In this document: positions 12,297 through 20,608 of the stretch, in pieces
Layout of the letters: the number at the start of each line of letters is the position of its first letter
How positions within the stretch are numbered: the first letter of the stretch is position 1
Source: an uncultured Clostridium sp.
GTDB taxonomy: Bacteria; Bacillota; Clostridia; Lachnospirales; Anaerotignaceae
Direction of reading: 5' to 3'
Assembly: GCA_947246775.1 (NCBI GenBank)
Contig: CAMXTM010000003.1
Location: forward strand, 1-21,336
DNA: 21,336 bases
Made by a program: the position numbers and the translations under genes
The notes under the pieces: model-generated
What the model was told of the DNA's origin: nothing
What the model saw: only the letters and a program-made list of their open reading frames with translations
The model's database searches: none

Positions 12297-14648
12297 ATGG
12301 AAGAAAAATTTACAATAAAATTACCCTTAATTCCATTAAGAGGATTAACCGTATTTCCAGATATGACTACAAGTCTTTCTATCGGTCGTGAAAAATCTTT
12401 AGAGGCATTGGAATATGCTACAGAACACAAAATGCCTGTCTTTTTAGTTTCTCAAAAAGATGCTTCTATTCAAGACCCTCAACGACAAGATTTATGCGAC
12501 ATTGGTACAATTGCAAAAGTAAAACAAGTACTAAAATTACCTGGAAATTTAAACCATGTGATTGTAGAGGGAGAAAAAAGGGCAAAATTGATACAGTGCT
12601 TAGAGGGCAATGACTGTGACTATGGTGATGTAATGGAAATAGAACAAGATTTTGAGGGAGAAATTTCCCCTGAAGAAGATGCACTGATGCGTGTGGCAAT
12701 AGACTGCTTTGGAGAATATACTACTATTACCAGAAACAGAAATAGCACAGAATTACTCTTTGCAGCTACAGAAGCTGCTGCTGCAAAACATCCAGGAAAA
12801 TTAGCCGACATTATCGCAGGTATACTAGATGCAAGTGAAGAACGAAAACAATCCCTTTTAGAACTTGTTACCCCTACCCAAAGGCTACACATGGTAATCC
12901 AAATTATCAACCATGAAATAGAAATATTAAAAATTAAAAAGCAAATAGAAGCAGATGTCCGCAAAAAAATGGACAAAACACAAAAAGAATACTTTTTACG
13001 AGAAGAAATGAAAATGATACAAAAAGAATTAGGAGATAAAGATGGTGTTAGTGCAGAAGCACAAAAATTTCATGAATCACTACAGCAAAAAAATCCTCCT
13101 ATAGAAGTCAAAGAAGCATTAGAAAAAGAAATTGAACGTATGACCAAAATTCCAATTTCTTCACCAGAATACAACATTTCAAGAAGTTATATTGAAACAA
13201 TTCTTGCACTACCTTGGAATGAAAAAACAAAGGCAAAATTTGACTTAAAAAGAGCAGAAAAAATATTAGACCAAGACCATTATGGTCTCAAAAAAGTAAA
13301 AGAAAGAATATTAGAACACATTGCTGTCAGAAAACTAGCACCAAAAGGCAACAGTACAATCCTTTGTCTTGTAGGACCTCCAGGAGTGGGCAAAACCTCC
13401 ATTGCAAAATCCATTGCAAGAGCTTTAAACCTAAAATATGTCAGAATGTCACTTGGTGGCATACGAGATGAAGCAGAAATCAGAGGACACCGCAAAACTT
13501 ATGTTGGTGCTATGCCAGGACGCATTATATCCAGCATGAAACAAGCAGGTACAATCAATCCGCTTATGCTACTAGACGAAGTAGACAAATTGAGCAAGTC
13601 TTTTAATGGTGACCCTGCTGCTGCATTACTAGAAGTATTAGATGGAGAACAAAATAATACTTTCCGTGACCACTATATAGAATTGCCATATGATTTATCT
13701 CAAGTATTTTTTATTTGTACAGCAAACACAATAGACACCATACCTACTGCGTTGCGTGACAGAATGGAAATTATACAACTTTCTAGCTACACATCGCAGG
13801 AGAAAAAACACATTGCAATCGAACACCTTGTCGAAAAACAGAAAAAACGTCATGGGCTAAAAACAAGCGAGCTTATGCTTTCAGACAGTGTTATAGATGA
13901 AATCATAGACAATTACACCAAAGAAGCTGGTGTACGTCAGCTAGAGCGTACCATTGCCACACTTTGCAGAAAAGCAGTCAAAATGATATTATCAAAACAA
14001 AAAACACAAGTACAAATTGATTCAGAACAACTAGAAGATTTACTTGGTGCAAAAAAATATCATATGGACAAAATTTTTACAGAACCTCAAATTGGCATAG
14101 TAAGGGGGCTTGCTTGGACACAAGTTGGTGGTGACACGCTTTCTATTGAAGTTAACACAATGGCTGGTACAGGAAACTTTGAACTAACGGGAAATATGGG
14201 AAAAGTCATGCAGGAATCTGCTAAGGCTGCTATGAGTTATATCCGTTCCCAATGCCACCGCCTCAATGCAGAAGACACTTTTTACAAAGACAAAGACATT
14301 CATATTCACATACCAGAGGGTGCAATCCCAAAAGATGGTCCTTCCGCTGGCATTACTATGGCAACTGCTATGCTCTCAGCGCTTACCAACGCCAAAATCA
14401 GAAATGATGTTGCTATGACAGGTGAAATTACTTTACGTGGTAGAGTTTTACCCATAGGTGGCTTAAAAGAAAAAATACTTGCAGCAAAAAAAGCAGGCAT
14501 TGTTAAAGTTATCCTACCTAAAGAAAACGAAAGAGATTTAAAAGAAATCGAAGACGAAATTACACAAGGTTTAGAATTTGTATTAGCGGAAACAATGGAA
14601 GATGTTGTACAAAATGCCTTAGCGGAAGGAGAAAATGTATGGAAGTAA
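12297..14648 (+). CDS. lon: ATP-dependent protease La (Lon)
   Basis: A hexameric AAA+ serine protease that degrades misfolded and specific regulatory proteins in the cytoplasm. The 783-aa protein has the N-terminal LON substrate-binding domain (LPLIPLRGLTVFPDM at about residues 8-22), a coiled region, Walker A GPPGVGKT (360-367), Walker B MLLDEVDK, and the C-terminal protease domain with the catalytic dyad Ser683 (PKDGPSAG) and Lys726 (GGLKEK). The ATG at 12297 follows AAAGGAG at 9 bases; an upstream in-frame start at 12144 would precede the promoter and is rejected. The end overlaps engB by 10 bases. Confidence 0.97.
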   Translation: MEEKFTIKLPLIPLRGLTVFPDMTTSLSIGREKSLEALEYATEHKMPVFLVSQKDASIQDPQRQDLCDIGTIAKVKQVLKLPGNLNHVIVEGEKRAKLIQCLEGNDCDYGDVMEIEQDFEGEISPEEDALMRVAIDCFGEYTTITRNRNSTELLFAATEAAAAKHPGKLADIIAGILDASEERKQSLLELVTPTQRLHMVIQIINHEIEILKIKKQIEADVRKKMDKTQKEYFLREEMKMIQKELGDKDGVSAEAQKFHESLQQKNPPIEVKEALEKEIERMTKIPISSPEYNISRSYIETILALPWNEKTKAKFDLKRAEKILDQDHYGLKKVKERILEHIAVRKLAPKGNSTILCLVGPPGVGKTSIAKSIARALNLKYVRMSLGGIRDEAEIRGHRKTYVGAMPGRIISSMKQAGTINPLMLLDEVDKLSKSFNGDPAAALLEVLDGEQNNTFRDHYIELPYDLSQVFFICTANTIDTIPTALRDRMEIIQLSSYTSQEKKHIAIEHLVEKQKKRHGLKTSELMLSDSVIDEIIDNYTKEAGVRQLERTIATLCRKAVKMILSKQKTQVQIDSEQLEDLLGAKKYHMDKIFTEPQIGIVRGLAWTQVGGDTLSIEVNTMAGTGNFELTGNMGKVMQESAKAAMSYIRSQCHRLNAEDTFYKDKDIHIHIPEGAIPKDGPSAGITMATAMLSALTNAKIRNDVAMTGEITLRGRVLPIGGLKEKILAAKKAGIVKVILPKENERDLKEIEDEITQGLEFVLAETMEDVVQNALAEGENVWK

Positions 14649-15226
14649 AAAAATCCTCTTTAGAAGCGGTAGGTGTCAAATTTGAACAATATCCTACTGA
14701 CAACAAACCTGAAATTGCTTTTGCAGGCAAATCCAATGTTGGCAAGTCTACACTCATTAATGCTATGCTAAACAGAAAATCTCTTGCAAGAACAAGTTCA
14801 CAGCCTGGCAAAACCAGAACAATCAACTTCTATAATGTTAATGATGCACTTTATATTGTTGATTTACCTGGCTACGGCTATGCCAAAGCTGCTAAAACAG
14901 AAATTCAAAAATGGGGCGTTATGATAGAAAAATATTTACAAAAAAGACAGTCTCTTATGGGTATTATACTACTCATTGATATTCGCCATGAACCTGGAAA
15001 AAATGACATTATGATGTACGAATGGTTAAAACACTATGGTTACAACATCATTATTGCTGCTACAAAAGCAGACAAGTTAAACAGAAGCCAAGTACCAAAA
15101 CAATTAAGTGTTATCAAAAAAACTTTGGCTCTCTCACCACAAGACAAACTGATTGCCTTTTCTGGTACGACAAAATTAGGTGTTACAGAACTTTGGGAAG
15201 AAATTGACAAATTGCTTATACAATAA
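14639..15226 (+). CDS. engB: ribosome biogenesis GTP-binding protein EngB/YsxC
   Basis: An essential GTPase needed for assembly of the 50S subunit. The 195-aa protein has G1 GKSNVGKS (30-37), a switch-I segment with GKTRTINFY (57-65), G3 DLPG (75-78), G4 TKAD (142-145) and G5 SGT (175-177), all intact. Its start lies within the last codons of lon (GGAGAAAAT before the ATG), so the two are coupled; lon-engB is a conserved Firmicutes pair. Confidence 0.97.
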   Translation: MEVKKSSLEAVGVKFEQYPTDNKPEIAFAGKSNVGKSTLINAMLNRKSLARTSSQPGKTRTINFYNVNDALYIVDLPGYGYAKAAKTEIQKWGVMIEKYLQKRQSLMGIILLIDIRHEPGKNDIMMYEWLKHYGYNIIIAATKADKLNRSQVPKQLSVIKKTLALSPQDKLIAFSGTTKLGVTELWEEIDKLLIQ

Positions 15227-15315
15227 ATATGCAGACAAAACAGATAACTAAAACGTATATACACATAAGTGTGTGATTTGGGGTGTTTTATAACAGTATA
15301 TTAAGGGGTGTTTTT

Positions 15316-15504
15316 ATGCATAATCGCATTTGTTTATCTGAAACAAATAAAATGATAGGCGGTGTCTGTGGGGGAATTGCTCAATTTTTTCATTTTGAAC
15401 CTTCTATTGTCAGAATTGTCTTTGTGCTTTTAGTATTACTTTTTCGTATGTACCCTATTGCAATTTATATGGTACTTTGGGCAATCTTGCCCAAAGAATC
15501 TTAA
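15316..15504 (+). CDS. PspC-domain small membrane protein
   Basis: A 62-aa protein made of a PspC domain only. The domain start RICLSETNKMIGGVCGGIAQFF, with its GGVCGGIA motif, is followed by one long hydrophobic helix (IVRIVFVLLVLLFRMYPIAIYMVLWAILP). PspC proteins act in envelope-stress responses in proteobacteria; the short Firmicutes forms are less well understood. The ATG at 15316 has AAGGGGTG 5 bases upstream; a longer frame to 15283 lacks an SD. It lies 89 bases after engB with no terminator visible between them. Confidence 0.9.
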   Translation: MHNRICLSETNKMIGGVCGGIAQFFHFEPSIVRIVFVLLVLLFRMYPIAIYMVLWAILPKES

Positions 15505-15519
15505 TGGAAATATGTTCCT

Positions 15520-15548
15520 ACATAAAACAACTTTATTATGTCATACTA
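15520..15548 (+). promoter_or_regulatory. forespore sigma-G-like promoter of the SASP gene
   Basis: ACATA (15520-15524), 17 bases, CATACTA (15542-15548). The -10 matches the sigma-G pattern CATnnTA fully and the -35 matches GHATR at four of five positions. It sits 44 bases before a gene whose family is always expressed in the forespore. Confidence 0.55.
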
Positions 15549-15592
15549 ACTATGTAACACAAATAAATTGCATTTGAAGGAGGACATATAGT

Positions 15593-15817
15593 ATGTCAGG
15601 AACAAATAACACATCTAGTAACAAAATTAATATACCTGAAGCAAGAGCAGCTTTAGAACAATATAAGTTTGAAGTGGCAAACGAAATTGGTGTACCTTTA
15701 AAAAAAGGTTACAATGGTGACTTGACTTCCGCTCAAAATGGTTATGTTGGCGGTTATATGGTTAAAAAAATGATTGAAGCACAAGAAAAAGCAATGGCTA
15801 GCAAAACACAAGGCTAA
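15593..15817 (+). CDS. alpha/beta-type small acid-soluble spore protein
   Basis: A DNA-coating protein of dormant spores that protects the chromosome from UV and heat and is degraded at germination. The 74-aa product matches the family: NIPEARAALEQYKFEVANEIGVPLKKGYNGDLTSAQNGYVGGYMVKKMIE. The FE-VA junction (about residues 26-29) is the position cut by the germination protease Gpr. AAGGAGGAC lies about 8 bases before the ATG. It shows that the organism makes endospores. It ends at a terminator shared with the ferredoxin gene. Confidence 0.96.
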   Translation: MSGTNNTSSNKINIPEARAALEQYKFEVANEIGVPLKKGYNGDLTSAQNGYVGGYMVKKMIEAQEKAMASKTQG

Positions 15818-15830
15818 TATGATAAAAATA

Positions 15831-15872
15831 AAAAGACTGATTTTTTTAAGAAAAGAAATCAGTCTTTTTTTT
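15831..15872. terminator. bidirectional terminator between SASP and ferredoxin genes
   Basis: AAAAGACTGATTT and AAATCAGTCTTTT form a perfect 13-bp stem, with a T8 run on the plus strand and T-rich sequence on the minus strand. Confidence 0.9.
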
Positions 15873-15874
15873 CA

Positions 15875-16045
15875 TTATTCTGGTTTTGGAGCGCTTACTG
15901 GACAAACTCCAGCGCAAGAACCACAGTCAATACATTCTGCTTCTTTAATAGCGTAAACACCACCATCTTCATAAATGCAGTTTGTTGGACATTCACTCAT
16001 GCAAGCACCACAGCCAATACATTCAGAACCAATTTTATGAGCCAT
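15875..16045 (-). CDS. 2[4Fe-4S] ferredoxin
   Basis: A 56-aa low-potential electron carrier. The sequence MAHKIGSECIGCGACMSECP is followed by a second CIDCGSCAGVCP motif; each has the C-x2-C-x2-C-x3-C-P pattern that binds one [4Fe-4S] cluster with the fourth Cys donated across. This is the clostridial type, which serves pyruvate:ferredoxin oxidoreductase and hydrogenase in anaerobes. AGGAGGTG lies about 8 bases before the ATG. It is monocistronic, with its own promoter. Confidence 0.97.
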   Translation of the reverse strand: MAHKIGSECIGCGACMSECPTNCIYEDGGVYAIKEAECIDCGSCAGVCPVSAPKPE

Positions 16046-16079
16046 TGAAAATACACCTCCTATTCAAATATACAATGCT

Positions 16080-16108
16080 ATTTTATATCAAAAATGGATA
16101 ATTAGCAA
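16080..16108 (-). promoter_or_regulatory. promoter of the ferredoxin gene
   Basis: The minus strand reads TTGCTA (16108-16103), 17 bases, TAAAAT (16085-16080). The rest of the 251-base gap to the FliD-like gene is very AT-rich; besides this promoter it holds a possible sigma-28 promoter and a leader hairpin. Confidence 0.6.
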
Positions 16109-16210
16109 GCTATTTTTTCATTTTATATATGGATTTTATCAAAAACATAATAGAAATGTCATTTTATTTACAAATTATTGCAATATTATAACAATTATCA
16201 AAAAACAGTA

Positions 16211-16237
16211 TTAATTATTTTATAAATAAGACGATGT
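16211..16237 (+). promoter_or_regulatory. possible sigma-28 (SigD) promoter of the FliD-like gene
   Basis: TTAA (16211-16214), 15 bases, GACGATGT (16230-16237). This resembles the flagellar sigma-28 pattern TAAA-N15-GCCGATAT at three of four and six of eight positions. An 8-bp hairpin, TGAGAAAA/TTTTCTCA (16245-16269), follows in the leader. The region is so AT-rich that a chance match is possible. Confidence 0.35.
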
Positions 16238-16296
16238 TAATTAATGAGAAAATGTTTTTATTTTTCTCAAAAATATCAAGGAAAGGAGACGATTTT

Positions 16297-17607
16297 ATGT
16301 CAATGGGAATCAACAATTATTATAGTGGTTTATATGGTGCTAGTAATTCTTATTTCAATTCCACTAATGCTCTCAACAGTTTAAAATTACAACAGGCATT
16401 AGACAAATATGATAAAAGAAGTACTGCATCAAGCAGCACAGCAACAACAGCTTCTTTAAGCAGCGACGCTTCTACTTTCTTACGCAACTACAACAGCGCT
16501 ATGACAGATTTGATGTCTTCCGCTAATTCTCTGCGTGGTATGAACTCCAGTGGTGTAAGCAATGCACTTACTGTAAATAGTTCTGATACAGACGTTTTAA
16601 CAGCTACCAAAAATTACACACTGAGAAAACCAGAAACTTTTGAAGTATCTGTACAACAATTAGCAGCAGCACAACAAAATGTATCTAACGCTGTTTCAAG
16701 CAATGCAAAAGCAACACAAGACGCTAACTTCTCTATCGAAACAAGCAAAGGTAGTACAAGTATTAACGTAAGTGCTGTAAATGCAAATGGCGTACAAAAA
16801 ACAAATCGTCAATTGCTTAATGATGTAGCAAAAGAAATCAATAGTAAAAGTATTGGTGTAAGAGCTAGTGTAGAAACAACAAAAGATGGCAAAAGTACAT
16901 TAAAATTAACTTCAAAAGAAACAGGCACAGAAAACTCTTTCATTGTTAACGGTCAATTCGCTGAAGACAATGGTTTAGATTTTGCAACAACCGCTGCTCA
17001 AAATGCAGAATATTCTGTTACTGACAGCACAGGCAGCAAAAGAGATTTTTCTTCCAGCTCTAATGAAGTTAGTTTAGACTATGGCAAAGCTACTATGAAA
17101 TTGAAAAAAACTGGTGATGCAACAGTTAGCATTGGTGTAGATAACAACAATATCGCAGATGCTATGCAAGACCTTGTTGACAAATACAACAAAGCACTAT
17201 CTGTTGTTTCTGCTAACACAGATAGAGGCAGAGGTGTACAAAGCCAGTTAGACCAAATGTTAAGAGGTCCTGCTCCAGAAAAAACTTTGAACTTAATCGG
17301 TATTACAAAAGGTACAGATGGTTCTTTGACTTTGGACAAAGATAAACTTCTTGCAAAATTAGACGAAGACCCTGATTTCTTTAAAGATATTATCAGTGGT
17401 ACACAGGGAATTGCTGAGGGAGCTTACAGAGTTTCCGAAAGTGCTTTCTCTCGTTCTGCTAATTCATTGATTAGTTCAGACATCAAACAAATGAAACAAG
17501 ATTCTAGTACCGACACAATGAATTTAATGAATCGTTTTTCACGCAGTGGTGCTTACAATTTAACAAATTTCTATAGTGTAGGTCTTTTGATGAATATGTT
17601 AGTATAA
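16297..17607 (+). CDS. FliD-like (flagellar cap/hook-associated 2-related) orphan protein
   Basis: A 436-aa secreted-type protein without a classical signal peptide, rich in Ser, Ala, Thr and Asn. Three features recall FliD (HAP2): a segment near residues 95-125 (SSDTDVLTATKNYTL...FEVSVQQLAAAQQ) like the end of the N-terminal core, a middle region (about 145-220) with strands and the ENSFIV turn of the FliD insertion domain, and a C-terminal coiled part with MQDLVDKYNKAL, LNLIGITKGTDGSLTLDKDKLLAKLDEDPDFFKDI. The canonical N-terminal GSGLD motif is missing, replaced by MGINNYYSGLYG, and the protein ends in a hydrophobic FYSVGLLMNMLV. AAAGGAG precedes the ATG at 16297. No other flagellar gene is nearby. 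It is 436 aa, close to ordinary FliD length. Confidence 0.7.
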   Translation: MSMGINNYYSGLYGASNSYFNSTNALNSLKLQQALDKYDKRSTASSSTATTASLSSDASTFLRNYNSAMTDLMSSANSLRGMNSSGVSNALTVNSSDTDVLTATKNYTLRKPETFEVSVQQLAAAQQNVSNAVSSNAKATQDANFSIETSKGSTSINVSAVNANGVQKTNRQLLNDVAKEINSKSIGVRASVETTKDGKSTLKLTSKETGTENSFIVNGQFAEDNGLDFATTAAQNAEYSVTDSTGSKRDFSSSSNEVSLDYGKATMKLKKTGDATVSIGVDNNNIADAMQDLVDKYNKALSVVSANTDRGRGVQSQLDQMLRGPAPEKTLNLIGITKGTDGSLTLDKDKLLAKLDEDPDFFKDIISGTQGIAEGAYRVSESAFSRSANSLISSDIKQMKQDSSTDTMNLMNRFSRSGAYNLTNFYSVGLLMNMLV

Positions 17608-17640
17608 TTTATTTTGTAAATGATGTTATGTAATATCTTT

Positions 17641-17674
17641 CCCCCTGCAAAATTATTTTTGTAGGGGGTTTTTA
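17641..17674 (+). terminator. intrinsic terminator of the FliD-like gene
   Basis: CCCCCTGCAAAA and TTTTGTAGGGGG form a 12-bp stem with one G-U pair, followed by TTTTTATT. Confidence 0.92.
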
Positions 17675-19369
17675 TTAGCCCTTTTCTGCGGTCAATATGC
17701 CCTCTGTCAATGTATATTCTTTTTTGTGTATCTTTTCTTCCTGTTTTTCCTTAGTTATGTCAAATAGCTCTTTTAATGCCTCACTAATGGTATGAATTGG
17801 TTTTACCTCAATCCCTATTTCTGAAAACTGATTTTGCCAATTATCCGCTGGAATAAGCACTTTTTTGACACCTGCTTCTTTTGCTGCTTCTATTTTTGCA
17901 CAAACTCCTCCTACTGGCAGCACATCGCCATAAATACTAACTTCTCCTGTCATAGCAATCTTATTGTCTATCTTAACATGATACAGTGCCGAATACACCG
18001 CACAAAAAATAGCAATCCCTGCTGATGGTCCATCTACGGGGATTCCACCCGTAAAATTGATGTGTATATCATATTGTTTTATACTCAGCCCTGTCAGTTG
18101 TTCTAGTGCAGTCAAAACGTTTTCTACAGATGCTCTAGCGTTGCTTTTTCTTTTGCTTTCTCCCTGCCTATTTTGAAAGGTTTCTTGCTCTATAATTCCT
18201 GTTACAGTCAATGTTCCTGTTTCATTTTTTGCCTTTTGCACATATGCTTCTAAGGTCAAAAGCATACCACTTGTACCACTACCATACACCGCAAGACCAT
18301 TTACTACACCTACTCTTTGCTTTTTTGAAATGGTTTTAACTGGCAATGCTTGGTACCTTCCCGACTCTAATACCCATTCTAAATCCTCTTGCTCTATGCA
18401 ATGCCTTCCCTCCAATATTGCAAGTGACATTGCTGACTGCACAATATTGACTGTTTCTCTACCATTTGAGGCATAATTTGCAATTTTTTTACAAATATTT
18501 ACGGCTGTATCAAAACCTGCTCTTTCTATCGTATTTTTTGCAATTTCTATGACAGAATCTTTTTTTAATCCATCAAAATAAATTTCCATACATCTTGAAC
18601 GCAATGCTGGTGGTATTTCCTCAGGGCTTCTTGTTGTTGCTCCCACAAGCCTAAAATCGGCTGGCATACCATTACAAAATATATCATGAATATAATTTGG
18701 TATATTCCGATTATTTTCGCTGTAATAGGCGCTTTCAAAGCGTGCAATCCTATCTTCTAGCACTTTAAGCAATTTATTCATCTGTATGGGGTGCAATTCC
18801 CCTATTTCATCAATAAACAAGATACCACCATGTGCTTGAGAAACTGCTCCCGCCTTTGGCTGCGGTATGCCTGCTGTACCATAAACTCCAGCACCTTGAT
18901 AAATTGGGTCATGTACAGAACCTATTAACGGGTCTGCAATACTCCTTTCATCAAATCGCAAGGTTGTCGCATCTAATTCTACAAATTTTGCTTTACTTCC
19001 AAAAGGCGATATCGGATTTCTTTTTGCTTCCTCCAATATCAATCTTGCGGCTGCTGTTTTTCCTACTCCTGGAGGACCATATATCAAAACATGCTGCGGA
19101 TTTGGTCCACATAGTGCTGTTCTTAGCGCCTTAATGCCCTCTTTTTGTCCAATGACATCATTTAATGTTTTAGGTCTTGTCTGCTCCGATAATGGTGTTG
19201 TTAAATGAATACCTCTCATTCTTTTGAGTTCTTCCTGCTCCTTTTTAAACTCCAACTGACTTAATGTTTTAATGCTGCCCTTTTCCCTCAAACTTCTATA
19301 AAAGTAAATTGCTGCAATACAAGAAAATAATATTTGCACAATGGTGAGTATTAAAAAAAGACGATTCAT
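17675..19369 (-). CDS. lonB: LonB-type ATP-dependent protease (sporulation)
   Basis: A membrane-anchored AAA+ protease of the Lon family that lacks the Lon N-terminal domain. The 564-aa protein has one N-terminal membrane helix (about residues 4-24), Walker A GPPGVGKT (98-105), Walker B ILFIDEIG (183-190), an arginine-finger region (RSPEEIPPALRSRC) and the protease domain with Ser449 (GIPVDGPSAG) and Lys492 (VGGVCAK). In Bacillus subtilis, LonB is made in the forespore and sits beside lonA. Here it is separated from lon-engB by about 2.5 kb and inverted. GAGGAG precedes the ATG by 9 bases. Confidence 0.95.
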   Translation of the reverse strand: MNRLFLILTIVQILFSCIAAIYFYRSLREKGSIKTLSQLEFKKEQEELKRMRGIHLTTPLSEQTRPKTLNDVIGQKEGIKALRTALCGPNPQHVLIYGPPGVGKTAAARLILEEAKRNPISPFGSKAKFVELDATTLRFDERSIADPLIGSVHDPIYQGAGVYGTAGIPQPKAGAVSQAHGGILFIDEIGELHPIQMNKLLKVLEDRIARFESAYYSENNRNIPNYIHDIFCNGMPADFRLVGATTRSPEEIPPALRSRCMEIYFDGLKKDSVIEIAKNTIERAGFDTAVNICKKIANYASNGRETVNIVQSAMSLAILEGRHCIEQEDLEWVLESGRYQALPVKTISKKQRVGVVNGLAVYGSGTSGMLLTLEAYVQKAKNETGTLTVTGIIEQETFQNRQGESKRKSNARASVENVLTALEQLTGLSIKQYDIHINFTGGIPVDGPSAGIAIFCAVYSALYHVKIDNKIAMTGEVSIYGDVLPVGGVCAKIEAAKEAGVKKVLIPADNWQNQFSEIGIEVKPIHTISEALKELFDITKEKQEEKIHKKEYTLTEGILTAEKG

Positions 19370-19414
19370 ATATTTTCGCTCCTCTTTCTCTGAAAATCTT
19401 TTTTATCTTTATTG

Positions 19415-19443
19415 TATTTTTCACCATTTCAGCAATTTTATAC
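19415..19443 (-). promoter_or_regulatory. possible forespore (sigma-F-like) promoter of lonB
   Basis: The minus strand reads GTATA (19443-19439), 14 bases, GTGAAAAATA (19424-19415). This resembles the sigma-F pattern GyATA-N15-GGnnAnAnTA and fits the known forespore expression of lonB in Bacillus. The second G of the -10 is T. Confidence 0.4.
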
Positions 19444-19445
19444 CA

Positions 19446-19478
19446 TAAAAAAATCCCCCATATAAAAATAGGAGATTT
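19446..19478 (-). terminator. terminator of the small-gene operon
   Basis: On the minus strand AAATCTCC pairs with GGGGATTT (one T-G pair) around a 12-base loop, followed by a T-run. It separates the operon at 19486-20971 from lonB. Confidence 0.75.
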
Positions 19479-19485
19479 TGCAAAT

Positions 19486-19902
19486 TTAATCAAAAGTCAA
19501 TATATCGCTCATTAAAGCAGTATTCTTATTTTTAAAAGAATAGTCCTTATTATCCAGTTCTATTGTATTGATTTTATTTTTTTCTGAAATGTAAATATGT
19601 ACTACACTAACTTCTTTGCTTTTATATTTTATTCCTTTTCCATATACTGTAATCACAATGCCATCTTCTGTAAATAATAAATGTTGATTTTTTCGTTCCC
19701 TTATTTTAATGGCTGAAATATCGTTTAATATCCTCTGTTTATCCACTTTTTCTGTAATATATTGCTTTTCTACTCCATATTGTTCTATATAAACAGTAAC
19801 GTTGTCATTTGTAAAAATAAGATTGCTGGATAGCGAACAATAGAATAAAATTATACACAAAAAAACAAATACAACTATGTAAATAAATTTATTTTTTACC
19901 AT
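19486..19902 (-). CDS. hypothetical membrane-anchored protein
   Basis: A 138-aa protein with one N-terminal membrane helix (FIYIVVFVFLCIILFYCSL) and an external domain of alternating strands (VTVYIEQYGVEKQYIT, ILNDISAIKIRERK, EDGIVITVYGKG, VSVVHIYISEKNKINTIEL). It ends with SDILTFD. The layout recalls DUF5301-type lipidless surface proteins of clostridia, but I am not sure. The start at 19902 (MVKNKF) is preferred for its position at the membrane helix; an ATG at 19917 overlaps the stop of the preceding gene. Last gene of the operon. Confidence 0.6.
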   Translation of the reverse strand: MVKNKFIYIVVFVFLCIILFYCSLSSNLIFTNDNVTVYIEQYGVEKQYITEKVDKQRILNDISAIKIRERKNQHLLFTEDGIVITVYGKGIKYKSKEVSVVHIYISEKNKINTIELDNKDYSFKNKNTALMSDILTFD

Positions 19903-19910
19903 TTCAATCA

Positions 19911-20267
19911 CTACCATATTTTTATTGTCTGTGAAAATCTTGTCTTCCCTGTTACCATAATATGTAATGCACTTGGCACAAAACTTTTTCCCTTGTATTC
20001 TGGTGTGCAAACATATCTTGTGCCACTCTCTACAAGCATTTTTTCCGCTACACTATCATATCGTTGTTTTAACTCCACTATCTCTGGTGGGACATACAAT
20101 ATATTATTACTTTCATCTTCTCCCCCAAAATGCAACGGCACAATATACAGTTGCGACAACACATTTTTTTCGCAAAGCTCTTTTGCCATTTCATTCGTTT
20201 TGACAGCAGAATAATCTACTCCCTCTACTTCTTTTTTATTTTGAAACAAATCTTTTAAAAATCCCAC
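19911..20267 (-). CDS. hypothetical 118-aa protein
   Basis: Family not recognised. The N-terminus (MGFLKDLFQNKKE) is amphipathic and basic, followed by an acidic region (VEGVDYSAVKTNEMAKELCEKN) and a beta-rich half with PPEIVELKQRYDSVAEKML, RYVCTPEYKGKSFVPSALHIMVTG and the end SQTIKIW. AAGAGGTGTG lies before the ATG. It overlaps the next gene and follows the 93-aa gene after 43 bases, so it belongs to the same operon. Small soluble proteins of this layout occur in secretion-system or toxin-immunity loci, but no partner is visible here. Confidence 0.65.
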   Translation of the reverse strand: MGFLKDLFQNKKEVEGVDYSAVKTNEMAKELCEKNVLSQLYIVPLHFGGEDESNNILYVPPEIVELKQRYDSVAEKMLVESGTRYVCTPEYKGKSFVPSALHIMVTGKTRFSQTIKIW

Positions 20268-20310
20268 TATTCACACCTCTTTTACACACACATCATATTC
20301 TATATTTTCT

Positions 20311-20592
20311 TTATTTACTATATTTAATATAATCACATACTACATCATGCAATTCTATATACGGATTTTGTTTGAGTCTTTCTTTTGTATCACAGCACAC
20401 TACATCTAATTTTCTCATACAGCCATAGCCATCTATATTTTCCATGATTGCAACAATAACATCAGCAGTTACATCATACAGCATATCCTCCAAACACTGT
20501 TTTTCTTGACACAATGCCACCTGCACACATTGATATTGTATCTCCGCCAGCATTTCCATAAATTCCTTTTGAAATGAATTTAATCCTTTCAT
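20311..20592 (-). CDS. hypothetical 93-aa protein
   Basis: Family not recognised. The protein begins with a predicted helix (GLNSFQKEFMEMLAEIQYQCVQVAL), is acidic, and contains the motif MLYDVTADVIVAIMENIDGYG followed by LDVVCCDTKERLKQNPYIELHDVVCDYI. It is unusually Cys-rich for its length (seven Cys). GGGAGG lies 8 bases before the ATG. It follows the 120-aa gene after 16 bases. Confidence 0.65.
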   Translation of the reverse strand: MKGLNSFQKEFMEMLAEIQYQCVQVALCQEKQCLEDMLYDVTADVIVAIMENIDGYGCMRKLDVVCCDTKERLKQNPYIELHDVVCDYIKYSK

Positions 20593-20608
20593 TCACAGTG
20601 CCTCCCTA

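Noticed and set aside
15283..15315. Longer start of the PspC protein
   Set aside because: No SD before 15283; the ATG at 15316 has one and matches the family start.
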